This document shows, one piece after another, positions 1 through 7,511 of a stretch of DNA of 64,000 nucleotides. Under the pieces are notes generated by a model. It was not told the DNA's origin. It made no database searches and worked only from the letters and a program-made list of their open reading frames with translations. Location of the stretch: the NCBI RefSeq assembly GCF_023498005.1, contig NZ_CP097289.1, positions 4,898,001-4,962,000 on the forward strand. The letters run 5' to 3'. Made by a program: the position numbers and the translations under genes. Positions within the stretch are counted from its first letter, which is position 1; every line of letters starts with the position of its first letter. Origin of the DNA: Streptomyces durmitorensis (GTDB lineage: Bacteria > Actinomycetota > Actinomycetes > Streptomycetales > Streptomycetaceae).

Positions 1-260
1 GCGCCGTTCCCGCAGATGGCGAGGCCGTGCCCGTGGACGTGCGAGCTGACGACGTCCATCCAGCGGGCCGGCCGACCGGTGACGAAGAAGACCTCGATCC
101 CGGCCCGCTCGGCGGCGGCGAGTGCGGCGACGGTGCGGTCGGACACGGACTTGTCGTCACGCAGCAGGGTGCCGTCCAGGTCCGTGGCGATCAGTCGGGC
201 CTTGGGCCGGTGGGGGACGGAGGCGGCCGGGGACTTGGGCCGTGGGGTAGCTGAGGTCAC
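1..260 (-). CDS. HAD-superfamily (Cof-type) phosphatase, N-terminal part
   Basis: Only the first 86 codons lie in the window; the gene runs off the left edge. A GTG start at 260 gives a short proline-rich leader and then the HAD motif [11 protein letters not shown], whose two Asp are the nucleophile and acid/base of HAD phosphatases. Motif II (VTGR) follows about 35 residues later, and then AICGNGA, which is typical of the Cof/sucrose-phosphatase subgroup. It resembles the HAD protein at 11420-12244 and may be its paralogue. Cof-type enzymes dephosphorylate sugar phosphates or nucleotides; the substrate cannot be read here. The start is uncertain because no strong ribosome-binding site is seen. 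Confidence 0.8.
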   Translation of the reverse strand, partial: MTSATPRPKSPAASVPHRPKARLIATDLDGTLLRDDKSVSDRTVAALAAAERAGIEVFFVTGRPARWMDVVSSHVHGHGLAICGNG

Positions 261-321
261 GCCATCGATTGTCCCGCATATACGTGCACGGGCGTGCGCT
301 GGGGCGCACATCTGAGTGCCT

Positions 322-1245
322 TTACGCCCCTGCTGTGCTGCCTCCCAGCTGGACCAGGGCCTCCGTGGCGATCCGCTCGAAGACCTTCTCGTCGGCCGCG
401 AAATCCGTCCCTGGCAGCGGCCAGTGCAGAACGATCTCGTTGAAGCCCAGCTCAGCGTGGTTGCCGGCGAAGTCCACGAACGCGTCGAAGGAGTCGAGGG
501 GGCGGTCCGGGGTGAAGCCGGTGAGCAGGATCTTGTCGAGCTCGGCGACATCGCGGCCGATCGCGTCGCAGGCCGTGGCCAGCTTCTCGGCCTGGCCGCG
601 GATGGCTTGAAGTGACTGCTCGGGGGTGCCGTTCTCGAAGAGCTTCGGGTCGCCCGTGGTCACCCACGCCTGCCCGTGGCGCGCGGCGAGCTTCAGGCCG
701 CGCGGTCCGGTGGCGGCCACCGCGAAGGGGAGCCGGGGGCGCTGGACGCAGCCCGGGATGTTCCGCACCTCGGATGCCGAGTAGTACTCGCCCTCGTACG
801 AGACGACGTCTTCGGTAAGGAGGCGGTCGAGCAGGGGCAGGAACTCGCCGAAGTGATCGGCACGCTCGCGCGGGGTCCAGGGCTCCTCACCCGACTTGAG
901 CAGCGCGGTGGCGTCGAAGCCGTTGCCGCCCGCGCCGATGCCGAGGGTGATCCGGCCGTCGGAGACGTCGTCCAGCGTGATCAGGCCCTTGGCGAGGGTC
1001 ACCGGGTGCCGGAAGTTCGGCGAGGTGACCAGAGTGCCCAGGCGCAGCCTGTCGGTGGCGGCCGCGGCGGCGGTCAGGGTCGGCACCGCGCCGAACCAGG
1101 GCCCGTCGCGGAAGGTCCGCCAGGAGAGGTGGTCGTAGGTGTACGCGGTGTGGAAGCCCAGCTCCTCGGCCCGCTGCCAACGCTCCTTGCCGCCCTCGTG
1201 CCAGCGGCGGACAGGCAGGATCACGGTGCTCAGACGCAAACTCAT
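322..1245 (-). CDS. LLM-class (luciferase-like) flavin/F420-dependent oxidoreductase
   Basis: A 307-residue protein of the usual length for bacterial luciferase-like TIM-barrel oxidoreductases. It opens with a beta strand (LSTVILPV), followed by YTYDHLSW, corresponding to the conserved cofactor-site region, and a [14 protein letters not shown] strand-loop, typical of the F420-dependent subgroup. The [11 protein letters not shown] segment fits the phosphate-binding loop. The partner cofactor, F420 or FMN, is inferred from actinobacterial relatives; the substrate is unknown. It stands alone between a HAD gene and a small unknown gene, all on the minus strand, with no overlap to suggest a shared pathway. 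Confidence 0.85.
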   Translation of the reverse strand: MSLRLSTVILPVRRWHEGGKERWQRAEELGFHTAYTYDHLSWRTFRDGPWFGAVPTLTAAAAATDRLRLGTLVTSPNFRHPVTLAKGLITLDDVSDGRITLGIGAGGNGFDATALLKSGEEPWTPRERADHFGEFLPLLDRLLTEDVVSYEGEYYSASEVRNIPGCVQRPRLPFAVAATGPRGLKLAARHGQAWVTTGDPKLFENGTPEQSLQAIRGQAEKLATACDAIGRDVAELDKILLTGFTPDRPLDSFDAFVDFAGNHAELGFNEIVLHWPLPGTDFAADEKVFERIATEALVQLGGSTAGA

Positions 1246-1299
1246 GTATCAGAGCGTATGCCCCCGCGGGCCGGTCCGGCTTTCAGCGGAACCTGCTGC

Positions 1300-1749
1300 T
1301 CAGCCGCGGTACCTGCTGCTCAGCCAGGGGGTGAGGACGACCATCGGGATGTACTCCTTGTGCGTCCGGTCGCCCGGCAGCGGCACGATCAGGTGGTAGC
1401 CGGGAGGGAAGCGCCGCCCTTTCACATGGGCGAGACCGCCGAGGACCGATCGCAGGAACGCGGGCACGTGGTCGCGCGGGATGTCGGCGCATTCGACGCC
1501 CTCGACGGTGATCAGCGCGTCGTCGTCGGGGTAGAGCCGCACCGAGAGGCGGGGCGGGCCGCCGAATTCCACGAAGGCCTCGTGGGGCAGTGATCCGTCG
1601 GGGTCGGTGGTCACGCCGATCCCCGCCGCGCTGCGGCGCGAGGTCTGGTCGGCACCGATGTCGTGCGAGATCTCCAGCTCCCGCTCGTACTCCTGGGCGA
1701 TCTCACGGAGTGCGGCGAGCGCGGCCTCGGTGCTGTGCAGATGCTCCAT
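1300..1749 (-). CDS. conserved hypothetical protein, 149 aa
   Basis: I do not recognise a named family. The ATG at 1749 opens an N-terminal helix rich in Glu and Ala, then a mixed alpha/beta body with an FGGPPRLSVRLYPDDDALITVEG strand region split across two hydrophobic stretches. No signal peptide, membrane segment or Cys/His metal site is visible. Codon use is typical of the surrounding genes, with high third-position GC, which supports real coding. It follows kptA on the same strand across a 73-bp gap holding three TGGTCAGTG repeats (1786, 1809, 1820), so co-transcription is possible but not shown. Confidence 0.65.
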   Translation of the reverse strand: MEHLHSTEAALAALREIAQEYERELEISHDIGADQTSRRSAAGIGVTTDPDGSLPHEAFVEFGGPPRLSVRLYPDDDALITVEGVECADIPRDHVPAFLRSVLGGLAHVKGRRFPPGYHLIVPLPGDRTHKEYIPMVVLTPWLSSRYRG

Positions 1750-1822
1750 GCCCGTCGATCCTGCCTGATCCTGTCCGGTCCTACCTGGTCAGTGCCCTGC
1801 TCAGCGCGTGGTCAGTGTCTGG

Positions 1823-2437
1823 TCAGTGCTTGTCCGGGAAGCGGAGATAGGCAGGGGGCACGGCGCTGGTGAGCCAGACTCCATTGGCGCTGACCTGGAA
1901 CACATGTCCGTCGCGGTGCATCGCGCCGGCGTCGACGGAGAGCACGACGGGGCGCCCGCGGCGGGCGCCGACGCGGGTGGCGGTCGCGCGGTCGGGCGAG
2001 AGATGCACGGCATGGCGGTTCATGGGCCGCAGGCCTTCGGCGCGGATCGCGGCCATATTGCGGGCCACCGTGCCGTGGAAGAGATACGCGGGCGGGGCCG
2101 CCGGAGGCAGATTGAGGTCGACGTCGACGGAGTGGCCCTGACTGGCATGGATCCGGTCGCCTTCCACGGCGAAGCGCTTCTTGTCGTTCACGGCCACCAC
2201 GTGCTCCAGCTCGGCGCGGGTGAAGCGGAAACCGTGCGCCGCCGCGGCGGCGAGGAGGGCGTCGATCTCCGTCCAGCCGCTCTCGTCGAGGGTGAGCCCG
2301 ATTCTGCCGGGCTCGTGACGCAGATGCTTTGAAAGGTATTTCGACACCTTCACGGTGCGCCGCGCGGTGGCCGCTTCGTCGGAGGGGAAGTCGGAGGGGG
2401 CGTCCGAGGGCGCGTCCGAGGGGGGTTCTCTATTCAT
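1823..2437 (-). CDS. kptA: RNA 2'-phosphotransferase, Tpt1/KptA family
   Basis: A 204-residue protein matching the Tpt1/KptA family along most of its length. These enzymes remove an internal 2'-phosphate from RNA using NAD+, giving ADP-ribose 1'',2''-cyclic phosphate. After about 25 residues of Pro-Ser-Asp repeats it shows VSKYLSKHLRHEP, with the family's early Arg-His pair, then LFHGT and NRHAVHLSPDR, which form the NAD-binding site, and ends with FPDKH. The repeat-rich N terminus (PSDAPSDAPSD) is outside the conserved domain. The physiological substrate in bacteria without tRNA splicing is unsettled. The upstream gap to the MerR gene holds DnaA-box-like sites. Confidence 0.92.
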   Translation of the reverse strand: MNREPPSDAPSDAPSDFPSDEAATARRTVKVSKYLSKHLRHEPGRIGLTLDESGWTEIDALLAAAAAHGFRFTRAELEHVVAVNDKKRFAVEGDRIHASQGHSVDVDLNLPPAAPPAYLFHGTVARNMAAIRAEGLRPMNRHAVHLSPDRATATRVGARRGRPVVLSVDAGAMHRDGHVFQVSANGVWLTSAVPPAYLRFPDKH

Positions 2438-2508
2438 CCGTTCAGCCTCGCTCCGAACCGTTCTCCCCGCACTTGATTTTCGTCCACCGACTTTTCATCC
2501 ATCACTTT

Positions 2509-2575
2509 TCGTCCACAGGTTTGATCCACAGCCAAGTCCAGTTATCCACAGGGGAATTGGCGATTCTGTGGACAA
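2509..2575. promoter_or_regulatory. group of DnaA-box-like 9-mers upstream of kptA
   Basis: Within 67 bp there are two exact matches to the Streptomyces DnaA-box form TTRTCCACA: TTATCCACA at 2542-2550 (plus) and TTGTCCACA at 2567-2575 (read on the minus strand). Two one-mismatch copies lie beside them, TCGTCCACA at 2509-2517 and TGATCCACA at 2522-2530. A weaker two-mismatch copy is at 2480-2488. The group fills the gap between the kptA start and the end of the MerR gene, and the surrounding bases are unusually AT-rich for the window. Binding by DnaA is inferred from sequence only. Confidence 0.6.
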
Positions 2576-2587
2576 CGACCAAGCGAT

Positions 2588-3658
2588 TCAGGTCTTTTGA
2601 CCAACAAATCCACTATTGCTGTGACTTGCGGCAAGTGAGTCCAATGTCCTGGCCTGTACTTCCCGTTCAGTGGCCGCTGAGATGAACGCGGCAGCGTTCT
2701 CCCGCCCAACAAGCCCCTCGACGGCCTGCATTGTCGAAGCGGGCAAGGCCACCGGAAGCGGCTCATTCGTGCGCTGGGCGGGCTGACCCGACGCGAGGTG
2801 GTGCTGGAGGTGACGGGTGGCGAACAGGCGCATCGCGCGGGCCAGTTCGGCATCGACCGACTGCTGGGCGAGCGGCCTCAGGCGCCGTACCAGGGCGGCC
2901 GCTTCCGCGGCGTCAGCCTCGCTCGGCGGGTGATTCCCGAGATAACGCGCGAAGACGTGCTCGGTCGTGAACTCCAGGAAACGGGCGGCTATGTGCTCGA
3001 CCTGTCCTCTCAACTCCCGTAGATGGCCGGAGATTGCGGACAACGGAACACCGGCAGCATGCAACTCCACGGCGACCGCGAGCTCTTGAGGGCTCGGCAC
3101 CAGGAATTCGTCGTCACGGCCCGGCATGGGCTCGAGCACGCCGAGTGCGATCGCGTCGGCCACCGCCGCCTCGTCCGGATCGCCGCCGAACGCCGCGTCC
3201 AGCTCTGCCCGGGTCATCCGGTCGGCCTTCTCGTCCGTCCATGGTCCTTCGACCTCGGCGGCGAGCCCCAGGACACCGCTGAGCCCCCGGCCCGCGTCCC
3301 AGGCCTCGAGCAGCTCCTTGATGGAGGCCAGGGTGTAGCCCCGGTCGAGCAGATCGGCGATCTGCCGCAACCGGGACAGATGCGCGTCGCCGTACACATT
3401 GGCCCGGCCGCGCCGCTCGGGCCGGGGGAGCAGGCCGCGGTCCTGGTAGGCGCGGATCGTACGGACCGTGGCGCCGCTGTGGTGCGCCAGGTCCTCGATG
3501 CGGTACTCCACGGGCCTGGGCTCGGTGCCGTGGTGCTCCACGGGCCTGGGCTCGGTGCCGTGGTGCTCCATCGGCCTGGGCTCCGTGCCGTGGTGTTCCA
3601 CCGCCACCTGCCCCGCCACCTGCCCCGCCATCTGCCCCGCGTCCGACTGCTCGTCCAC
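2588..3658 (-). CDS. MerR-family transcriptional regulator
   Basis: A GTG start at 3658 preceded by GGAGGCGGGG gives 356 residues; reading further upstream runs into the next gene in a wrong frame. Residues 51-120 are a MerR winged helix (EYRIEDLAHHSG, then VRTIRAYQDRGLLP and a typical wing). The long C-terminal part has no Cys cluster for metal binding and is presumably an effector or multimerisation domain. Residues 20-49 are three copies of a 10-residue unit, EHHGTEPRP plus M or V, encoded by a 30-bp tandem repeat, and residues 9-19 repeat GQ(M/V)A. It is the last gene of a four-gene minus-strand run and probably regulates that operon. Confidence 0.87.
   Translation of the reverse strand: MDEQSDAGQMAGQVAGQVAVEHHGTEPRPMEHHGTEPRPVEHHGTEPRPVEYRIEDLAHHSGATVRTIRAYQDRGLLPRPERRGRANVYGDAHLSRLRQIADLLDRGYTLASIKELLEAWDAGRGLSGVLGLAAEVEGPWTDEKADRMTRAELDAAFGGDPDEAAVADAIALGVLEPMPGRDDEFLVPSPQELAVAVELHAAGVPLSAISGHLRELRGQVEHIAARFLEFTTEHVFARYLGNHPPSEADAAEAAALVRRLRPLAQQSVDAELARAMRLFATRHLQHHLASGQPAQRTNEPLPVALPASTMQAVEGLVGRENAAAFISAATEREVQARTLDSLAASHSNSGFVGQKT
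3506..3595 (-). repeat. 30-bp tandem repeat (3 copies) inside the MerR gene
   Basis: Three adjoining 30-bp units, 3506-3535, 3536-3565 and 3566-3595, are nearly identical; the third differs at a few positions. They encode three EHHGTEPRP(M/V) units before the DNA-binding domain. The period is a multiple of three, so copy-number change would keep the frame. A shorter 12-bp repeat (CCCCGCCACCTG-like) follows at about 3601-3640 and encodes the GQVA repeats. Confidence 0.9.
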
Positions 3659-3684
3659 GCTCCCCGCCTCCGTAAACCCTCGTG

Positions 3685-4617
3685 CTAGGCGATGGCCGCG
3701 CGGCCGACCGCAGCGGCCGCGGCCCGCGCCGCGGGTGACTCCGCCAGATATTCGACGGCCTTGCGCAGCGAGCCTTCCTGCGAGGGATGGTACGACCGCC
3801 GCAGATAGCGGGGTATGGCCGTGCCGAGCTCCCGCCATGTGGGCAGCAGGCCCTTCCGGACCGCCTTGTTGTGCTCGCCCAGCGAGTAGCGAAGACGCCC
3901 CGCGAGCTGGGGGTCCCGGCGCATCAGATAGGCGGTGCCCCAGACCCACAGGTACAGCATCACGGGCGCGGTGACCGTCATGCCGGCGATGCGGCGGGCA
4001 TAGCGGGACAGGCCTTCGCCGCCGCAGTGCTGGTACATGTCGAAGGCGACCGAGCGGTGCTCGACCTCCTCCGCGCCGTGCCAGCGCAGCAGGTCGAGCA
4101 TGACCTCGTCGGCGTCCGCCTGGTCCAGGCCCTCGGCGTGCAGCACCCAGTTCCCCAGGACCGCCGTGAACTGCTCGATCGCCGCGACGACCGCGAGGCG
4201 GAAGCGCAGCCACTCCTGCGTCGGTATCGGCGCGCCCAACGGCGGGTTCTCGCCCAGGAGTTTCTCGAAGAGGAAGTCGACGTACTTGGTGAAGGCGGCG
4301 GTGTCGAGCCGCTGCGCCGCCAGGTGGTCGAGCACATGCGCGTGCTGCACGCTGTGCGTGGCCTCCTGGCCCATGAACCCCTTGACGTCCTTGAGCAGTA
4401 CCGGATCGGTGACCAGGGGCAGGCCTTCCTTGAAGACCTTCACGAACCACCGCTCCCCCGCCGGGAGAAGCAGATGCAGCACGTTGATGACGTGGGTGGC
4501 GGTGGGCTCGTCCGGTATCCAGTGCAGCGGGGTCCGCTCCCAGTCGAACGAGACCCTGCGCGGAACGATCGTGTAATGCTCCTCGGTGTTCGTGTCGGTG
4601 CTCTTCTCCGTGCTCAC
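3685..4617 (-). CDS. PF10118-type predicted metal-dependent hydrolase (all-helical)
   Basis: The GTG at 4617 overlaps the TGA of the upstream fusion gene by 4 bp, giving 310 residues. The protein matches the predicted metal-dependent hydrolase family PF10118: FDWERTPLHWIPD near the N terminus, then Glu/His-bearing helices (FMGQEATHSVQHAHV, IEQFTAVLGNW, WHGAEEVEHRSVAFD) that resemble a di-iron carboxylate site. A hydrophobic stretch (VTAPVMLYLWVWGTAYL) lies in the C-terminal half. The reaction is unknown. Tight coupling to an EphD-like epoxide hydrolase/SDR suggests a shared lipid or hydrophobic substrate; that is inference. Confidence 0.85.
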   Translation of the reverse strand: MSTEKSTDTNTEEHYTIVPRRVSFDWERTPLHWIPDEPTATHVINVLHLLLPAGERWFVKVFKEGLPLVTDPVLLKDVKGFMGQEATHSVQHAHVLDHLAAQRLDTAAFTKYVDFLFEKLLGENPPLGAPIPTQEWLRFRLAVVAAIEQFTAVLGNWVLHAEGLDQADADEVMLDLLRWHGAEEVEHRSVAFDMYQHCGGEGLSRYARRIAGMTVTAPVMLYLWVWGTAYLMRRDPQLAGRLRYSLGEHNKAVRKGLLPTWRELGTAIPRYLRRSYHPSQEGSLRKAVEYLAESPAARAAAAAVGRAAIA

Positions 4618-6395
4618 AGCGGCGGCTCCAATCGGGCGATCGCACGCAGGGCCTTGGGCGTGAAGCGGGACATGAGGTGGGCGCCACGGGCCTCCGGGGT
4701 GACCGGGACCACGGCCTGGTTCTTGACGACCGCGCGCAGGATCGCGTCGGCGACCTTCTCCGGCGGGTAGTTCCGCAGGCCGTACAGGCGGGAGGCCTTC
4801 TTCTGGCGGCGCTTCTCCTCTTCGGCGTCGACTCCGGCGAAGTGGCTGGTCGCCGTGATGTTCGTGTTCACCAGGCCCGGGCATATCGCGGAGACCCCGA
4901 TGCCCTGGCCCGCCAGCTCCGCGCGCAGGCACTCGCTCAGCATCAGGACCGCCGCCTTGGACGTGCTGTAGGCGGGCAGGGCCTTGGAGGGCTGATACGC
5001 CGCCGCGGACGCGGTGTTGACGATGTGGCCGCCCTGGCCGCGCTCGGCCATCTGCTTGCCGAAGAGCCGGCAGCCGTGGATCACGCCCCACAGATTGACG
5101 TCGAGGACCTTCTTCCAGTCCTCGGAGGTCGTGTCGAGGAATGAGCCGGAGAGGCCGATGCCCGCGTTGTTCACCAGGACGTCGACGATGCCGTACTCCC
5201 TGGCGACCTTCTCGGCGAGCTTCTCCATGGCCTGCTCGTCGGACACGTCGACCGTCTCGCCCCAGGCTTCGGGGGCGCCGACCAGCCGGGACATCTCCGC
5301 CGTGCGCGCCGCGCTCTCCGCGTCCCGGTCGACGGCCACCACACGCGCGCCCGCCTCGGCGAACGCGAAGGCGGTGGCCCGGCCGATGCCGCTGCCCGCG
5401 CCGGTGATCAGGACCAGCTGGCCGCCGAAGCGGTCGGCGTGCTTGCCCGTGGCCACACTGTCGTTCGTGGGCACGCCGTCCTCATTGCTGGTGACGAAGT
5501 CGGTGATCCATGCCGCCAGCTGGTCGGGGCGGGTGCGCGGCACCCAGTGCTTGGCCGGGATGCTGCGGCGCACCAATTCCGGTGCCCACAGCTCCAGTTC
5601 GTCGTAGAGCCGCTCCGACAGGAAGATGTCGCCGGACGGCGTGATGAGCTGCACGGGCGCGTGGGCGTAGGCATCGGTGCGGGGCCTGCGCATCCGCGCG
5701 CGGACGTTGTCGCGGTAGAGCCACGCTCCGTGCGCGGCGTCCGAGGGCAGTGACGACGTCGGGTAGTCGCCCGCGGGCACCTTCTCCATGCGCTGGAGGA
5801 TCTTCGGCCACTGCTTGCCGAGAGGGCCGCGCCAGGCGAGCTCGGGGAGCACCGGCGTGTGCAGCATGTACACGTACCAGGACTTGGCGCCCTGGCCGAG
5901 GAGCTGGCCGACCTTGCGCGGTGTGGGCCGGGTCATCCGCTTCTTGATCCAGTGCCCGAAGTGGTCGAGCGAGGGCCCCGACATCGAGGTGAAGGACGCG
6001 ATGCGCCCCTCGGTGCGCTTGACGGTGACGAACTCCCAGGCCTGCACCGAACCCCAGTCGTGGCCGACCAGGTGCACCGGCTTGTCCGGGCTCACCGCAT
6101 CGGCGACGGCCACGAAGTCATCGGTCAGCTTCTCCAGGGTGAACCCGCCGCGCAGCGGCTGCGGAGCCGTCGACCTGCCGTGGCCGCGCACGTCGTAGAG
6201 CACGACATGGAAGCGGTCGGCGAGGCGCTCGGCGACCTGTGACCACACCTCCTTGGAGTCGGGATATCCGTGGACGAGCAGCACCGTGGGCTGTGTCGGG
6301 TCGCCCAGCTCGGCGACGCACAGCTCTACTCCGCCCGTACGCACCCAGCGCTCGCGGGCGCCCTCGATCCCCTTGGTGATTCCTTCCGTGCTCAT
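4614..6395 (-). CDS. EphD-like fusion: alpha/beta-hydrolase plus short-chain dehydrogenase
   Basis: 593 residues in two complete enzyme domains. Residues 15-300 are an epoxide-hydrolase-like alpha/beta hydrolase: HGYPDS oxyanion region near 42-47, nucleophile Asp113 in GHDWGS, and a late His at 283 in AKHW. Residues 325-593 are an SDR: TGAGSGIG at 331-338, NNAG at 409-412, Ser463, Tyr476 and Lys480 of YSTSK. The same architecture and length occur in mycobacterial EphD (about 592 aa), reported to act in lipid/mycolate metabolism. Streptomyces lacks mycolates, so the substrate must differ. The start overlaps the M24 gene stop by 4 bp (ATGA), and the end overlaps the next gene by 4 bp. Confidence 0.92.
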   Translation of the reverse strand: MSTEGITKGIEGARERWVRTGGVELCVAELGDPTQPTVLLVHGYPDSKEVWSQVAERLADRFHVVLYDVRGHGRSTAPQPLRGGFTLEKLTDDFVAVADAVSPDKPVHLVGHDWGSVQAWEFVTVKRTEGRIASFTSMSGPSLDHFGHWIKKRMTRPTPRKVGQLLGQGAKSWYVYMLHTPVLPELAWRGPLGKQWPKILQRMEKVPAGDYPTSSLPSDAAHGAWLYRDNVRARMRRPRTDAYAHAPVQLITPSGDIFLSERLYDELELWAPELVRRSIPAKHWVPRTRPDQLAAWITDFVTSNEDGVPTNDSVATGKHADRFGGQLVLITGAGSGIGRATAFAFAEAGARVVAVDRDAESAARTAEMSRLVGAPEAWGETVDVSDEQAMEKLAEKVAREYGIVDVLVNNAGIGLSGSFLDTTSEDWKKVLDVNLWGVIHGCRLFGKQMAERGQGGHIVNTASAAAYQPSKALPAYSTSKAAVLMLSECLRAELAGQGIGVSAICPGLVNTNITATSHFAGVDAEEEKRRQKKASRLYGLRNYPPEKVADAILRAVVKNQAVVPVTPEARGAHLMSRFTPKALRAIARLEPPL

Positions 6396-7243
6396 GCGGC
6401 GGCCCTCTCCTCAGCCCAGCGCCGCACATGCGGCAGATCGTCATCCAGCCAGAACGCGCTCTGCTCGGGGTCCTTGGAGTCGGTGACGACCAGGATCTCC
6501 TCGAACTTCGCGCCCGTACCCCTGAATCCGAGGTGCGGTTCGACCGCCCAGAGCCCCGGCTGGGGCGGGTGGTCGGAGAATTTGTACGGCGACCACAGCG
6601 GCGACCAGCCGTCCCGGTGCCCATGGATCGCGTCGCTCGCCAGACCCTTCAGGGACTGCGTGCCGAAGCCGAAGACATGCGGCGACCTGCGGCGCTCCTT
6701 GACCCGGTCGATCTTGTGCGCGATGACGCCGAAGGGATACGCGCGATGGCGGTTGGCATAGCCCTGGCGGACCATGAGCCGGTCCACGTCCTCATAGATC
6801 TCGCGCAGCGTGCGGCGCTCACGCACCTCGCGCAGGAGCAGCTCGCGGTGCGCCTCCAGGTCGGAGAGCAGCTTGTCGTGCAGGGGGTTCAGGCCCAGGC
6901 AGCCGGAGTAGCCGATGTCCGCCGTGTATCCCTTGTAGACCGGGGCCATGTCGAGGATGAAAGGCATCCCGGGCTCAAGGCGGCGGTTGGTGGGGAAGAA
7001 CTGCAGCGGTATCCGGAAGTTCGCGAACGCCGTGCGGTCCCCGAACCAGGCGAAGGGCAGGTGGAACCAGTCCCGCACACCCCGCTCCCGCAGCCACTCA
7101 CGCTGCATCCGCGCCGCCTCGCGCTCGGTCACGCCCGGCTTGAGCTGCGCCGCGACCGCCTCCGCGCATTCATACGCGAGGGTCTGTACTTCCCTGAACC
7201 CCCGCAGTTCCGCGGAGAGTTCGCCTGCCACTGCTGAGGTCAT
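6392..7243 (-). CDS. M24-family metallopeptidase-like protein
   Basis: A 283-residue 'pita-bread' fold protein of the creatinase/methionine-aminopeptidase type. Predicted metal ligands are visible: Asp98 and Asp109 in FILDMAPVYKGYTADIG, a central His (IAHKI), and two Glu in VEPHLG and KFEEILVV. The N-terminal creatinase domain is absent. Spacing and motifs differ from true methionine aminopeptidases, so it could be a dipeptidase, a small-molecule hydrolase or a non-peptidase relative. It is the first gene of a four-gene overlapping operon (M24, EphD-like, PF10118, MerR). Confidence 0.83.
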   Translation of the reverse strand: MTSAVAGELSAELRGFREVQTLAYECAEAVAAQLKPGVTEREAARMQREWLRERGVRDWFHLPFAWFGDRTAFANFRIPLQFFPTNRRLEPGMPFILDMAPVYKGYTADIGYSGCLGLNPLHDKLLSDLEAHRELLLREVRERRTLREIYEDVDRLMVRQGYANRHRAYPFGVIAHKIDRVKERRRSPHVFGFGTQSLKGLASDAIHGHRDGWSPLWSPYKFSDHPPQPGLWAVEPHLGFRGTGAKFEEILVVTDSKDPEQSAFWLDDDLPHVRRWAEERAAA

Positions 7244-7310
7244 GCCACCGTCCGTCCGTGTCCGTCATCGCAGTCCGCGTGACCGGTCCATCGCAGTACG
7301 CGTCCGTAAC

Positions 7311-7332
7311 TTGACACTGATGAATGTGACAA
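7311..7332. promoter_or_regulatory. imperfect inverted repeat, candidate operator of the M24-EphD operon
   Basis: The arms TTGACAC (7311-7317) and GTGACAA (7326-7332) are inverted copies with only the central base unmatched, separated by 8 bp. The element sits 68 bp upstream of the M24 start. On the minus strand TTGTCA could serve as a -35 element. A MerR regulator is encoded in the same operon, so autoregulation here is a reasonable guess. The rest of the 268-bp gap (7244-7511) shows nothing further that I can name. Confidence 0.35.
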
Positions 7333-7511
7333 TGCTCAGCGGCTACGTCAATAGCTGTGCACGAGCCGGGCCGGACTCCGGGGTAGACCGAGGGGTATCC
7401 CCCAGGGGGCGACCTCAGGACGACCCCTACGGGCCCGTAATACCCGAGAGTGACGCGAGGACAGCACCCTGGTCTGACGCTCGATGTGGTCTGCGCCACT
7501 ACCTTCGAAAT

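Noticed and set aside
2588..4687. A single 699-residue reading that would join the MerR regulator to an upstream extension
   Set aside because: The first 340 codons are an out-of-frame reading of the PF10118-type gene; the GTG at 3658 with GGAGG upstream is the natural start.
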